DNA of 64,000 bases from Guadua angustifolia (Eukaryota; Streptophyta; Magnoliopsida; Poales; Poaceae), in the NCBI GenBank assembly GCA_036346375.1, contig CM070515.1:13538423-13602422 (forward strand), given 5' to 3'. Under the pieces are notes generated by a model. That model was given only the letters and a program-made list of their open reading frames with translations, was not told the DNA's origin and made no database searches. Both the position numbers and the translations under genes were made by a program. Below, piece by piece: positions 43,817 to 53,564 of the stretch. Positions within the stretch are counted from its first letter, which is position 1. Each line of letters begins with the position of its first letter.

Positions 43817-44716
43817 TTAACATACAAAGAATTCTTCATCGATAATTTTTGTAAAGAGTGTAGTATCAACCTTCCCAATTTTGAAATCTTTTGAAATTAA
43901 GAAATCTCTAAGTCGCTCATACCATGCTCTAGGAGCTTGCTTGAGACCGTATAGCGCTTTAGAGAGTTTGTAATCATGATTTGGATGTTTAGCATTTTCA
44001 AAACCGGGAGGTTGCTCTACAAATACCAACTCGAATATTTATCCATTTAAGAATGCACTCTTTACATCCATTTGAAATAATTTAATATCAAAACATGATG
44101 CGAATGCAAGCAAGATTCTAATGGCCTCTAATCTAGCTACGGGTGCAAATGTTTCACCAAAATCTAACCCTTCAACTTGAGTGAAACCTTGCGCCACTAG
44201 TCTAGCTTTATTTCTAACTATACCATTTTCATCTTGCTTATTCCGAAAAACCCATTTTGTGCCAATTACATTATGTTCCTTAGGTCTTTCTACTAGAGTC
44301 CAAACATCATTTCGAGCAAAATTATTTAACTCTTCATGCATTGCATTTACCCAATCCGGATCATCTATTGCCTTATCTACGTGAGTAGGTTCAAATGATG
44401 ATACAAATGAATAATGTTCACAAAAGGAAGCAATGCGAGATCGAGTTTGAACACCCTTACTCACGTCACCCAATATTTGATCTATTGGATGATCCTTGGA
44501 GAGGCCGTGATGAATTCTTTGAGGTAGAGGTTGAACTTGTTGATCATTATTCTTGTCATCTTCATCGATGATTTGAATTTGACTTGGAGTTGCGGAGGTT
44601 GAAGGCTCGACTTGAGTAGATGAGGGTTGATTCTCTATGTCGACCTCCGGCTTCACATTTCCTAAAGTCATATTTTTCATTACTTCTCTTAACCCTTCTT
44701 CACCTACATCATCCAA
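43817..44716 (-). pseudogene. Sirevirus reverse transcriptase N-terminal part
   Basis: Frame 44716-44039 carries the linker and RT fingers (WVNAMHEELNNFARNDVWTL, TKWVFRNKQDENG, KARLVAQGFTQVEGLDFGET, FQMDVKSAFLNG) and stops directly after FLNG. Frame 44029-43817 continues (VEQPPGFE, LSKALYGLKQAPRAWYERL) and stops at 43817-43819, immediately before the codons for IYVDDI. Both stops are in the frame of the conserved protein, so the defects are nonsense changes rather than frameshifts. Confidence 0.92.
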
Positions 44717-45535
44717 ATTTTCTTACTCTTCTTGAGAGCCGTTAGTTTCATCAAATTCAACATCACACGTTTCCTCTACAAAACCTTTATTTTTGTTAAA
44801 AACTCGATAAACTTTGCTATTTGAGGAATAACCAAGCAAGAAGCCTTCATCACAACGACTTTGAAATTTAAAAACTCAAAAATAAGAAATGTCCAGTTTT
44901 CTTCCAACAAGGAGCTCATAAGAAGTCTTTTTCAAAAGTCGATGCAAATAAAGTCTATTTGTAGCATGGCAAGCGGTATTAATGGCTTCCACTCAAAAAC
45001 TATCGGAAGTGCCATATTCATCAAGCATTGTTCTTGCCATTTCAATTAATGTCCGATTTTTCCGTTCTACAACTCCATTTTGTTCCGGAGTGTAGGTTGC
45101 GGAAAGTTCACGCTTTATTCCAAGTTCATCACAATAATCTTCAATTTTTGTATTTTTGAACTCGGAACCATTATCACTACGGATTTTCTTTAATTTAAAA
45201 TCAAATTCGTTTTGAGCCCTTTTTGCAAACTTTTTGAAAATTTCGGAAACTTCGGATTTATCATCTAAAAAGAAAACCCAAGTATATCTAGAGTAATCAT
45301 CAACAATGACTAAACAATAAGAATTACCCCCGATGCTCTTATAGGTTGTTGGGCCAAACAAATCCATATGTAAGAGCTCTAATTGTCTAGATGTGAACAT
45401 GATACTCTTTGAAGGATGAGAACTAGCCACTTGCTTGCCGGCTTGACAAGCACTACAAAGTTTATTTTTCTCAAACTTCACATCTTTCAAGCCCACAACT
45501 AAATCATTTTTGAAAAGTTTTTTGAGTTGAATCAT
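44717..45535 (-). pseudogene. Sirevirus integrase
   Basis: Frame 45535-44993 has the zinc-binding end (LCSACQAGKQ) and the catalytic core with its three acidic residues: LLHMDLFGP, IRSDNGSEF and the E of YTPEQNGVVERKN. Sequence to 44717 continues as the integrase C-terminus and linker, with stops (for example after TSDSF-type sequence near 44993 and around 44880). Integrase inserts the cDNA and makes the 5-bp target duplication seen at the element ends. Confidence 0.9.
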
Positions 45536-45559
45536 CCCAACATGAGCTAGTCTTCTATG

Positions 45560-45988
45560 CTATAACCATCCTAAAGATATCTTTGCCATTAAGCAAGTTT
45601 GAAGACATGAGTCATTTGAGGTGAAATCAACAAAATACAAATTTTCAAATCTAAATCCTTTAAACACTAGAGAATTATCGTTTTCTCTAGAAATAACAAC
45701 ACCATTTTTAGAGAAGCTACAAATAAGACCAAGATCACATATTTGAGCAACGGACAACAAATTAAAATTTAGTATTTCAACTAGAGATACATCAGAAATG
45801 GAAAGATCATTTGATATGTCAATTTTACCTAATCCCAATACCTTTCCTTTGCTATTATCGCCAAATGTGATCTTGTCATGTTGTCCACTTCCCGAATCAA
45901 AAGTGGTGAACATTTTTCGATCCCCAATCATATGTTGGGTACATCCACTATCTAGCACCCAATGCCATCCACCGGTCTTGTAGTTCAC
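45560..45988 (-). pseudogene. Sirevirus aspartic protease and pre-integrase region
   Basis: The frame contains WVLDSGCTQHMIGD, the copia protease active site (DSG), near its start, followed by the protease fold and a GAG-pre-integrase-type segment ending KISLGWL. A stop separates it from the integrase frame. It would process the Gag-Pol polyprotein. Confidence 0.85.
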
Positions 45989-46007
45989 CTACAAAATAAA
46001 ATCAATC

Positions 46008-46744
46008 CTATTTAGGTACCCAAATTTGTTTGGGTCCTTGGAGGTTAGTGACCAAGGTTTTGGGAACCCAAACAACTTTCTTTCTTTGGCCAATTATTGG
46101 GGTCCCAACAAACTTAGCGAAAATTTTACCATTTCTATCTCTTTTAAGTACATAGCAAGAGTTATGAATATTTTCTTTGGATGCTTTACTTAATGAACAA
46201 TCAATAGCTAAATGTCCTACATCATGACATTTATAACAAAATTTACCATTTGATTTCACAAAGCGAGGAGCCTTGTTACTTATTTTCTTGTTCCTTTTAG
46301 GGACATATCCTAATCCTTCTTTATTGTAAGAACATCTTTGACTATCTAAGATTTTATTTAGGGTATCCTTACCCTTAAAACATCTATCTAAACTTTTGTT
46401 GAGTTTATTTACTTGTTCTTTAAGTTCGTTATTTTCAACAATTAAATTTTCATGCATGAGTTAGCACTAGAGCATGATATATCAACTAAATCATCACACA
46501 ACGTAGCTATACTTGATTTTGCAACACAACATGAGTTAATTTTTAATTTAGGCAAATCTTTAATAATGTTGCATTCAATACCGATATCTTTTGAAGACTT
46601 TGAATAGGCTTTAGCAAGGAGAACCTCATGAGCTTCCTTTAGCTCCTCATAAGAATTTTTGAGAGAAAGAAACTCTTTTCTCAAAATCTTAAACTTTGAT
46701 TTCTCTTTGCCAAGATATTCATTTAAATCTTCAAGCATATCCAT
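46008..46744 (-). pseudogene. Sirevirus gag C-terminal region: coiled coil and second zinc knuckle
   Basis: Frame 46744-46442 is rich in heptad-like Leu/Glu/Lys (LGKEKSKFKILRKEFLSL). Frame 46457-46008 holds a CCHC knuckle, CYKCHDVGHLAIDC. Stops break the passage between them. A second knuckle after a coiled coil is a feature of Sirevirus gag proteins. Confidence 0.75.
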
Positions 46745-46756
46745 TAACTCATATTA

Positions 46757-47922
46757 TGAAGGTTCATCATCGTCATTATAATTTACCTTAAATTCTCCTT
46801 TAGCCATGAGACATAAATGAGTGACAAAAGGTGATGAAGCCTCCTTGATGGCGATACCGGCAAGACCCTTTTTCTTTGAAGGTGTTTCTTCTTCGGATGA
46901 GTCGGAATCCGAGTACTCTTCTTAGGAATCCCATTCTCCAATATGAGCTTCACCCTTGCCATCCTTTTGGAACTTCTTGAAGAGCTTCTTCTTGCCTTGA
47001 AAGAATTTCTTCTTCTTGGGTGATTTGTCTTTGTCATCCTTCTTCTTGGGACAATGCGAGGCGATGTGCCCCTTCTCATCACATTCATAGCACCGAATAT
47101 TTGCATACCGGTTGGTGCTAGAATTTTGTCCTTTCTTGAACCTTTGCGGACCGCTTGAGCTAGAGTGCCTTCTCATGAATCTTTTCATTTTTCTCATGAG
47201 GAGTGCCATCTCCTCCTCGGTGTCTTCATCTTCGGAGCCCTCATCACTTGACTCCGCCTTTGCCTTGAAGGCGATGTTCTTCTTTTTAAAAGAGCTTTGT
47301 TCCAATAGCTCCTCCTTATCTTTCTTGTAAAGCTCATTTGTAATGAGATTTCCGAGAAGTCCGGTTGGCGTCATTCTTGGTAATTCCGGTGAGTTGAGAA
47401 ACAACGTCACCAAAGTCTCGTACTTCTCCGGAAGAGCCCTGAGCATCTTTCGAACAATATCAAATTCGGTTAGTGATGCACCAATGCCTTTGAGTTTATT
47501 TACTATGTTATTTAAATTGAGTACATTTCATTAATGTTCTCATGGGGTAACATAATAAAACTTTCATATTTGATCCGAAGCATATACAATTTTGCTTCTT
47601 TGACCGAGGATGTGCCCTCATGGATTTCCGAGAGGGTAGTCCAAATTTCGTGAGCGGTTTCAAGATTGCTCACTTGATTGAACTCATCCGCGTTCAAAGC
47701 ACCAAAAAGAGCATTCATAGCTTGAGCATTGAGATGAATGTTTCGCTCTACTTGTTCTATTGTGAGTGGGGGATTTGCTCCCGGAGCGATACCTTCATCT
47801 GCAATTCTCCATATGCTTGGGCTCATGGCCTTAAGATAAACGGCCATGCGAATTTTCTAATATGCATAATTTGTGCCATCGAAAAATGGTGCCTTGCCTA
47901 TTGACACCCCATCACTAGTCAT
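46757..47922 (-). pseudogene. Sirevirus gag N-terminal region with first zinc knuckle
   Basis: The likely ATG is at 47922, but an in-frame TAG at 47857-47859 follows within about 22 codons. Frame 47847-47512 gives the capsid N-part (WRIADEGIAPGANPPLT, HEIWTTLSEIHEGTSSVKEA), and frame 47446-46922 the rest (MLRALPEKYETLVTL, EEEMALLMRKMKRFMRR) with the CCHC knuckle CYECDEKGHIASHC and a Lys-rich tail. A stop at 46922-46924 ends it. Gag coats the genomic RNA; this copy cannot make it intact. Confidence 0.88.
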
Positions 47923-47960
47923 CCTTACTCTTTACGCGGTAAAGCCCGAATAAAGAGTCT

Positions 47961-47974
47961 TTGCTCTGATACCA
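47961..47974 (-). promoter_or_regulatory. Primer-binding site of the Sirevirus
   Basis: The minus strand reads TGGTATCAGAGCAA, complementary to the 3' end of initiator methionine tRNA, two bases inside the 5' LTR. This is the usual primer of plant copia elements. Confidence 0.92.
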
Positions 47975-47976
47975 CT

Positions 47977-49474
47977 TGTAGGATCAAGGATACCGACTAG
48001 AGGGGGGGTGAATAGGAGGTTTTTAAATTTTTAATCACTAAGATCAATTTTAATGATTTCTACGAATGAATGACAATTCAATCAATTTTAATGTCTAGCC
48101 CTTTCAATGATTACCAAATAATTCTTCTACACAACTACTTCAATAATAAAGCAAATATGGCACCAAGATAATCAATTTGCTAGAAAGTAAAGCAAGGGTA
48201 AAAACAACGCAAACCACAAAAGATGAACACGTGATTTTTTTATCCCGTGGTCTCGGAGACTTGCCGGTCTCCCCTACTCCACGTTGAGGTGACTTGAACT
48301 TCTTCAAGCCAGCTCCACTTGCTTGAGCCTTCCTCGATCACTAGAGGTAGCTCTTCCCCGCTCCGGGTAGGCGAGCTCCTTGCCTTCACAACGATTGGGC
48401 CTTCTCACAACCTTCTTCGAGAAGATCACCAACCCCGATCGCCTCCAAGCTGTCTAGGAGGCGGCAACCTCCAAGAGTAATAAACTTCGACGCTTGCTTG
48501 AAGTTGAATTTGAGTGTCTAAGCGTCAACAATTCAATGCACACTCAATTTTGCTTCTAACCCTCTCAAATATGTGAATTCAATGCACAAGGTGTTTTGAA
48601 GACTTGCTAAAGCTCAAGTGTATTCAATGAGGTCTGAAGAACCCTTCCATCGCAGCTTAGGGGTATTTATAGCCTTCACCAACCAAAACTAGCTGCTTCA
48701 ATTTTTTTATGAATTTGGCCGAGAAGGCGGTCCGACCGAACCCTCACACGGCAATGGTCAGAACAGTGCATTTAATGCGTGACCAGTGACCATTATTGCA
48801 CTACCGGTGTGACCGCAGAGGGTCCGGTCATACCGCTCATCCGGTGGGACCGGAGGACCTCCGGTCGCACCGCCCATACTCTAGCCGGAAAACATGCCTT
48901 CAGGAAAAAACACGGATGAAACCCTTGGCCGCACCGGAGGTCCGGTCAAACCGACGTGGTCCGGCCAAGACCGACACAAAAATTCGAATTGCACTCGTTC
49001 TAGAAAAATTAAGCCGGTGGGAGTCCGGTCACACCAACGGCCGGTCACACCAACTTGGATCTGGTCAGACCGGTCATGAAAACCACCGAAAACATTTGTG
49101 CAAACTGAAATATTTCTTTGAGTGTTAATTTAGTGCAGATGTCTAATCAACTAGGATTTGAGCCTTGACACTCTTTTCAACTTTAAACAAAGCGACATAA
49201 GCCCCTCTTAATAGTACGACACTTAATTCTAAAAATTCGATCTTTCTCTTCAACCTTCCGAGATCGGTAAAATCTACAAAAAGGTCCTAGAGTGTATTTA
49301 TACCTTTGACACCATGCATCCATTTAACCTTTATTTAATCACATGCAATTCTTCATGATTGCCAATAAATGCATCATCCTGTATCAAAGAATCCTCAAGG
49401 AAAAGCGTTAGTCGTTTCTCACAATTTGTCATTAATTACCAAAACTAAAACCGTTTGGGGCCTAGATGCTTTCA
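47977..49474 (-). repeat. 5' LTR of the Sirevirus
   Basis: 1498 bp, 50 bp longer than the 3' LTR because it keeps more of the GC-rich motif cluster at 48720-49080 (repeated CCGGTC-N-ACC words such as GGTCCGGTCATACCG and CCGGTCACACC). Otherwise it is almost identical to 38186-39633. Confidence 0.93.
48720..49080. promoter_or_regulatory. CCGGTC/GACCGG motif cluster in the Sirevirus U3
   Basis: More than ten CCGGTC, GGTCCGG or CCGGTGG words lie in both orientations over ~360 bp, often followed by CACACC or NACCG. Clusters of palindromic motifs in this part of the LTR are known for Sireviruses and are thought to be regulatory. Confidence 0.7.
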
Positions 49475-50136
49475 GGACACCACTCGGGGCCACCGTTGCC
49501 GCCTCGCCAATCGCCACCTCGGGCACCATGTCGCCGGCACCACTGCGTCTTCAGGCGCCGGTGCGCATTTTCATTTTTAAGAATCAACCGGTACACCCCG
49601 AGGCAGGGCGATGAGCGCCTCGGCCCCCAAAGTCAATGGGCCTCCCAGGTATGCAATTACACCATGGGCTTTTGGTCCAGTCGTGAGCAAACGTAGTCCG
49701 AGTTGATCTAATATGGGTCCAGGCAGGAAACGAACCGTCCGACTGATTAGAACGCAGCGCACGGCACGCCCGAGCCCCGACCCCGACGCCTCATGCCTGG
49801 GCCAGCCGCACGCCGCCTTCGAAGTTTCGGATCCGCTGATCGCCTCGCCTGATCCTGATCACGATTTGGTCATCATTGCGACCCAATTCGATCACCGATC
49901 GCGAGATTGATATCAATAGTATAATTGATGACTTTGTATCACAAAATGTTAGAAGAAATTTTTTAAGATGATGCCAAGTGCCAAATAACTATTTATAATT
50001 ACAATTTACATTTGTCATTTTATAAATTTTAAATTGTTCTATAGAAGTATTTTTTGTGCATCGAATATTAATTTCTTCAATGATGTGTGCTTATAAGACT
50101 ATATACGTACACAAACATATATATACACACACTACG
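49475..50136. other. GC-rich segment split by the Sirevirus (right part), then AT-rich spacer
   Basis: It continues the DNA at 37801-38185. It is GC-rich to about 49915, with short ORFs (49369-49614, 49713-49910 plus) that match nothing known, then AT-rich. No gene is supported. Confidence 0.4.
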
Positions 50137-50157
50137 GTGTGTGTGTGTGTATATATA

Positions 50158-50400
50158 GGGGCATATTTGGTGCAAACCACCTTTACAGTGAAAACTTCAT
50201 GAAAACCACCTGTAAAAGTTTTGAAAAATTCTCAAAAAATTACCATACGTAGGGGAGGTGAGCCTCTACAATCCTGCAAAATTTCAAGATGAAACTCAAT
50301 GGCATTTGAAAGATATGAAAAAGAAAAACTTGTCTTGGTAAATTTTTGAGAATTTTTCAAAACTTTTACAGATGGTTTTCACTAGTAAGGGTGGTTTGCA

Positions 50401-50402
<2 letters not shown>
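50158..50402. mobile_element. (TA)n-delimited foldback element, family A copy 1
   Basis: Flanked by TA tracts at 50151-50157 and 50403-50446. About 63 bp at each end form an inverted repeat (left TTTGGTGCAAACCACC, right GGTGGTTTGCACC; both with TGTAAAAGTTTTGAAAAATT inside). The middle, with CAAGATGAAACTCAATGGCA, recurs in the element at 50845-51189. Non-coding. In rice, Micron elements similarly sit between (TA)n tracts. Confidence 0.75.

Positions 50403-50446
<44 letters not shown>
50403..50446. repeat. (TA)n microsatellite
   Basis: An uninterrupted TA tract of about 44 bases between two foldback elements. Confidence 0.95.
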
Positions 50447-50448
<2 letters not shown>

Positions 50449-50757
50449 GACATATCCATGTGTAATCATGAGTTTAGTGCAATCACCGTAATCCAACTAA
50501 GAAAAGTTTTGAAAAAAATCATGGATGTATATCTCTTACCCTATTACATATAAAATTTAATGATCAAATTCGTCCTATATTAAGAATAATAAAAGACAAA
50601 TTTCGACAAATTTGAATAGTTCAAATGCAACCCAAATTTGTCTTTTTTGTAACTTCTAGCATAGGACGAATTTGATCATAAAATTTTATATGTAGATGGG
50701 GTAAGATGAGATGTACATCCATGATTTTTTTAGAATTTGTTTATTTTTTTAGTTGAT

Positions 50758-50760
<3 letters not shown>
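50447..50760. mobile_element. (TA)n-delimited foldback element, family B
   Basis: The left half (TGCAATCACCGTAATCCAAC, AATCATGGATGTATATCTC, ATTCGTCCTATATTA) is repeated in inverted form on the right (TAGGACGAATTTGATC, ACATCCATGATTTTTTT, GTTGATTGCA). It lies directly between TA tracts. Non-coding. Confidence 0.75.

Positions 50761-50844
<84 letters not shown>
50761..50844. repeat. (TA)n microsatellite, 84 bases
   Basis: The longest TA tract of the window. Tyr-Ile repeat ORFs on either strand come from it and are not genes. Confidence 0.95.
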
Positions 50845-50849
<5 letters not shown>

Positions 50850-51185
50850 GAAAACTATTTTAAACCATGTAAAAGTTTGAAAAAAACCTAAATTACCATA
50901 TGTAGGTGAACTTCTACAATCTTGCAAAATTTGAAGATGAAACTCAATCGCATTTGAAAGATATAAAAGACAAATTCAGCATGAATAGTAATTTTCACTG
51001 CTTTAGCACTATTCTTTTGCTATTTGTCTTTTTCATATCTTTCAAATGCAATTGAGTTTCAGCTTCAAATTTTGCAGGATGTAGAAGTTCACCTTCCCTA
51101 CATATGATAATTTTTGAGAATTTTTCTAAACTTTTACGGGTGGTTTCTAATGAGCTTATGGAATGAGTGGTTTTCACCTAATATT

Positions 51186-51189
<4 letters not shown>
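50845..51189. mobile_element. (TA)n-delimited foldback element, family A copy 2
   Basis: The inverted halves share GTGAACTTCTACAATCTTGC, TTTGAAGATGAAACTCAAT and GCATTTGAAAGATAT, and the same blocks occur in copy 1 (50158-50402). The centre carries a small extra palindrome (GAATAGTAATTTTCACTGC). Flanked by TA tracts on both sides. Confidence 0.75.

Positions 51190-51246
<57 letters not shown>
51190..51246. repeat. (TA)n microsatellite
   Basis: A TA tract of about 57 bases between foldback elements A2 and C. Confidence 0.95.
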
Positions 51247-51248
<2 letters not shown>

Positions 51249-51618
51249 AAAAATATCTTTTACTCCGGTGTAGTTACTCCCACCTCGAAATACTACCTAA
51301 ACGAACTTGAAATACTCCTTTATCACTTTGGATACACTCATACACTAATTATAAGATACTTCAATGTGAGCCATACGAAAAAATTGCAAGGAAATTCACG
51401 ATTTTTAGCGTATTTCGCAAATATCTTCATATATGCACATAAAAAGGAGTATGTCCAAAAAATATACATACCACCTCTGAAAAAATGTACATACCACCTA
51501 GATGATCTTATATACTGTGATACTACGCGTACATACCTCCGTCGCATGAGATAATTCTATACGCTGTGAGATACGACATAGAGAGTAATTATTCCCGGGA
51601 GTAGAAAAGAGGCTTCCT
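51247..51618. mobile_element. (TA)n-delimited element, family C
   Basis: The left end (AGGAAAAATATCTTTTACTCC) and the right end (minus strand AGGAAGCCTCTTTTCTACTCC) are inverted, followed on both sides by GTAGTTACTC/ATAATTACTC. The interior differs from families A and B. TA tracts lie on both sides (51190-51246, 51619-51632). ORFs over it are not recognisable. Confidence 0.65.
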
Positions 51619-51685
51619 ATATATATATATATGAGGAGGTGAAAAGGATCTCCATATAAGTTTTCATCCCGAGCCTCCAAAATGG

Positions 51686-51839
51686 CGAGAAAATTGGTTA
51701 TTTGCCACTTCAAAGATTGACTCTTTGATTATGATGTCACTTGAGCCAATGACATATTGGACCATCTGAGTCAATGAAATGCGAGTTCGATGCAGAATTT
51801 GTAGAGCCACATGTTTGAAGTGGGAAATAACCAAATCTC
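51686..51839. mobile_element. Small Mutator-type MITE
   Basis: The left end CGAGAAAATTGGTTATTTGC pairs with the right end GGGAAATAACCAAATCTC over ~28 bp. It is flanked by TCCAAAATGG (51676-51685) and TCCAAAATAG (51840-51849), a 10-bp target duplication with one change. 154 bp, non-coding. Confidence 0.65.
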
Positions 51840-51849
51840 TCCAAAATAG

Positions 51850-52558
51850 CAGGACCGGCCCTGGGCGCAACTACCTCAGGGGCCATCACCACTAGCGACG
51901 CACCGCCACGAGGGCTCGGGAGCCGCCACCACTGCGGGCGAGGAAGGTGAGGCCCGCCGCCCGCCGGCGTGTGCTTCAAGCGCAGATAGCCATGGTACAG
52001 GTGTAGAAGCCGAAGCGTCGGCCATCGCTGTAGGCGAAAAGGCGGGGCCCATCCGGTTGCGTCGCCATTGCGGATGAGGAAGGCAAGGCCCGCCACTGCA
52101 GGCGAGGGAGTAGAGGCGTCGGTCGGCGCATGGAGCGGCTGCGGGTGCGGGAGCCGAGGAGGCCGCACTGCCGTTCCATGCGGGAGACGAACAGGCGAGG
52201 TGAGCTCGGTAGCCGCAGCCGAGCACGGGCGTGCTTCTAGCGCCACCGTGTCAGAGAAGAAGGCGAGCTCGGTCGCCGTAGCTGGGCATAAGAGCGCTTC
52301 TGGTGCCGCTCGGGTGCACGGTGTAAGGGCTGCCATGGTAGCCATATGCAAAGGAATTTTTTTCTCGTTGATTATGAACATTAACACATATGCGATTTTC
52401 TTGATCTACAAGATCAGGAAAAACGTAGATGCAATCCACTTAAGTAGGGCTCGCAGATGATCTTAATAGTGTGACACAAGATAAACTTGATGCAGTGTTG
52501 ATCTATGCAGGTAGACGATCGCGATCGATGACCTCGGTAGAGCTTCGTGCTGATAACG
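51850..52558 (-). other. 5' internal region of the old copia element, with unassigned open frames
   Basis: Directly inside the right LTR the minus strand reads GTTATCAGCACGAAGCT (52542-52557), a copia-type primer-binding site. A 216-codon minus-strand frame (52387-51737) is GC-rich with Ala/Pro/Arg repeats and does not look like copia gag; overlapping plus-strand ORF 52068-52460 is equally open. It may be captured DNA or decayed gag. Confidence 0.5.
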
Positions 52559-52799
52559 TGTTATAAAACGTAGTCGTTCACCCGCGATCAATCAACGACA
52601 CGACAACAGAATTACAAGAGCAAGAATTGGAGCACACACAATGTAGGGGAAAATTCTGGTATTTCGCTTTATTAGATTGATTCTTATACATAGGAGGATG
52701 TCCAATATATAAATGAACTAGTAAGAGATAAATTTGAATTCGTTCATACATAAAAGATAGATTCTAACCGAACGGTTACGGATATCTTATCTCATAACA
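52559..52799 (-). repeat. 5' LTR of the old copia element
   Basis: TGTTATAAAACG to CTCATAACA, 241 bp, matching 34334-34575 throughout. A TTTATATATTGG TATA-like box lies on the minus strand near 52712. Confidence 0.85.
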
Positions 52800-52804
52800 T
52801 GTTT

Positions 52805-53564
52805 CACTAATTCTTAAAGGGCAAGTTCCGGTTTTTTACTTTTCCTGCTGAATTCTTGCATTGACATGTGGACCTAAACTCCACCTGTCTGGGAGAGAGC
52901 CATTGGCACAAAGTAACACGAGGGCACCACTTAGTGGGGAAAAAAATGAAATTATCCTTCTTTCGCCTATTTCCGAAATGAGTACATAAATACATTTGCA
53001 AATCAGTTTTTCTTTCTTTCTTTCTTTTACACTAGAGAAATGATCATGTGGCTGAAGACCAAGGTGCGCTGTCAGCTAAGCAATAGGTGGTATTATTTGT
53101 GTTCTTTCTAAGATAATCCCATCATCTCGCAGTGGCTGACTTGAAAGATACGGAGTAAGACAGGAGAATCCAGCATAAAGCCCAGTCCTCATCCCATGTA
53201 ACACTTCTTCTCCAGGCCGTAGTCACAAAAGCAAGGCGCAAACCGCTGGTTAACGCCTTGGATGTGCCAATCCCTACCATAGCATGTGATTAAGTTTCGC
53301 GATATCACATCCGAGGCTTCTAAGAGTGTCGATTCATGTCAGAACAATGTAACAGCTATCCTACACCAATGAAAATGGCAATGCAATCTGAACCGACCAG
53401 GTAATAGTAGATTTTTGCCGCATTAGAGTCGCTACTTATAGCAAAAAGGTTGGCGTAACAGGAATCCTTGACAATAACACAATGAAGGAAAACGGAACGC
53501 TAGGAGATGAGATAGTTTCCTACAAACCGACCAGACCAAAACATCATACTGAAGAACAAACAGT
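52805..53564. other. Downstream region and probable 3'UTR of RPL32
   Basis: No gene is seen from 52805 to about 53350. The bases just before the RPL32 stop codon (roughly 53390-53564) are probably its 3'UTR. No repeat with clear ends was found, apart from a short (TTTC)n run near 53010. Confidence 0.4.

Larger units (their letters stand above)
38186..49474 (-). mobile_element. Complete Sirevirus-type Ty1/copia retrotransposon (11.3 kb), coding regions broken
   Basis: Long LTRs (38186-39633 and 47977-49474) bound gag, protease, integrase, RT, RNase H and an extra 3' ORF, in copia order on the minus strand. The flanks GGACG (38181-38185) and GGACA (49475-49479) form a 5-bp target duplication with one change. 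An initiator-Met-tRNA-type primer site and a polypurine tract are in place. The length, two zinc knuckles in gag, palindromic motifs in U3 and the extra ORF after RNase H fit Sireviruses. Stops and frameshifts occur in gag, integrase, RT and the extra ORF. Confidence 0.93.
34334..52799 (-). mobile_element. Old copia element, greatly expanded by nested insertions and internally deleted
   Basis: Two copies of one LTR (34334-34575 and 52559-52799) lie in the same orientation 18 kb apart. The outer flanks are an identical 5-bp target duplication, TGTTT (34329-34333 and 52800-52804), so they mark one original insertion. A PBS-like site follows the right LTR and a polypurine-like tract precedes the left one, as expected for a minus-strand element. 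Only the end of pol (34845-35690) is recognisable; the rest is occupied by a Sirevirus, an LTR, tandem repeats and foldback elements, so much of the original interior has been lost. Confidence 0.85.

Noticed and set aside
50296..51554. Tyr-Ile repeat ORFs
   Set aside because: They are translations of (TA)n microsatellites.
51737..52387. 216-codon ORF as a host gene
   Set aside because: It lies inside a copia element next to its primer site, has low-complexity Ala/Pro/Arg composition and an equally open antisense frame.
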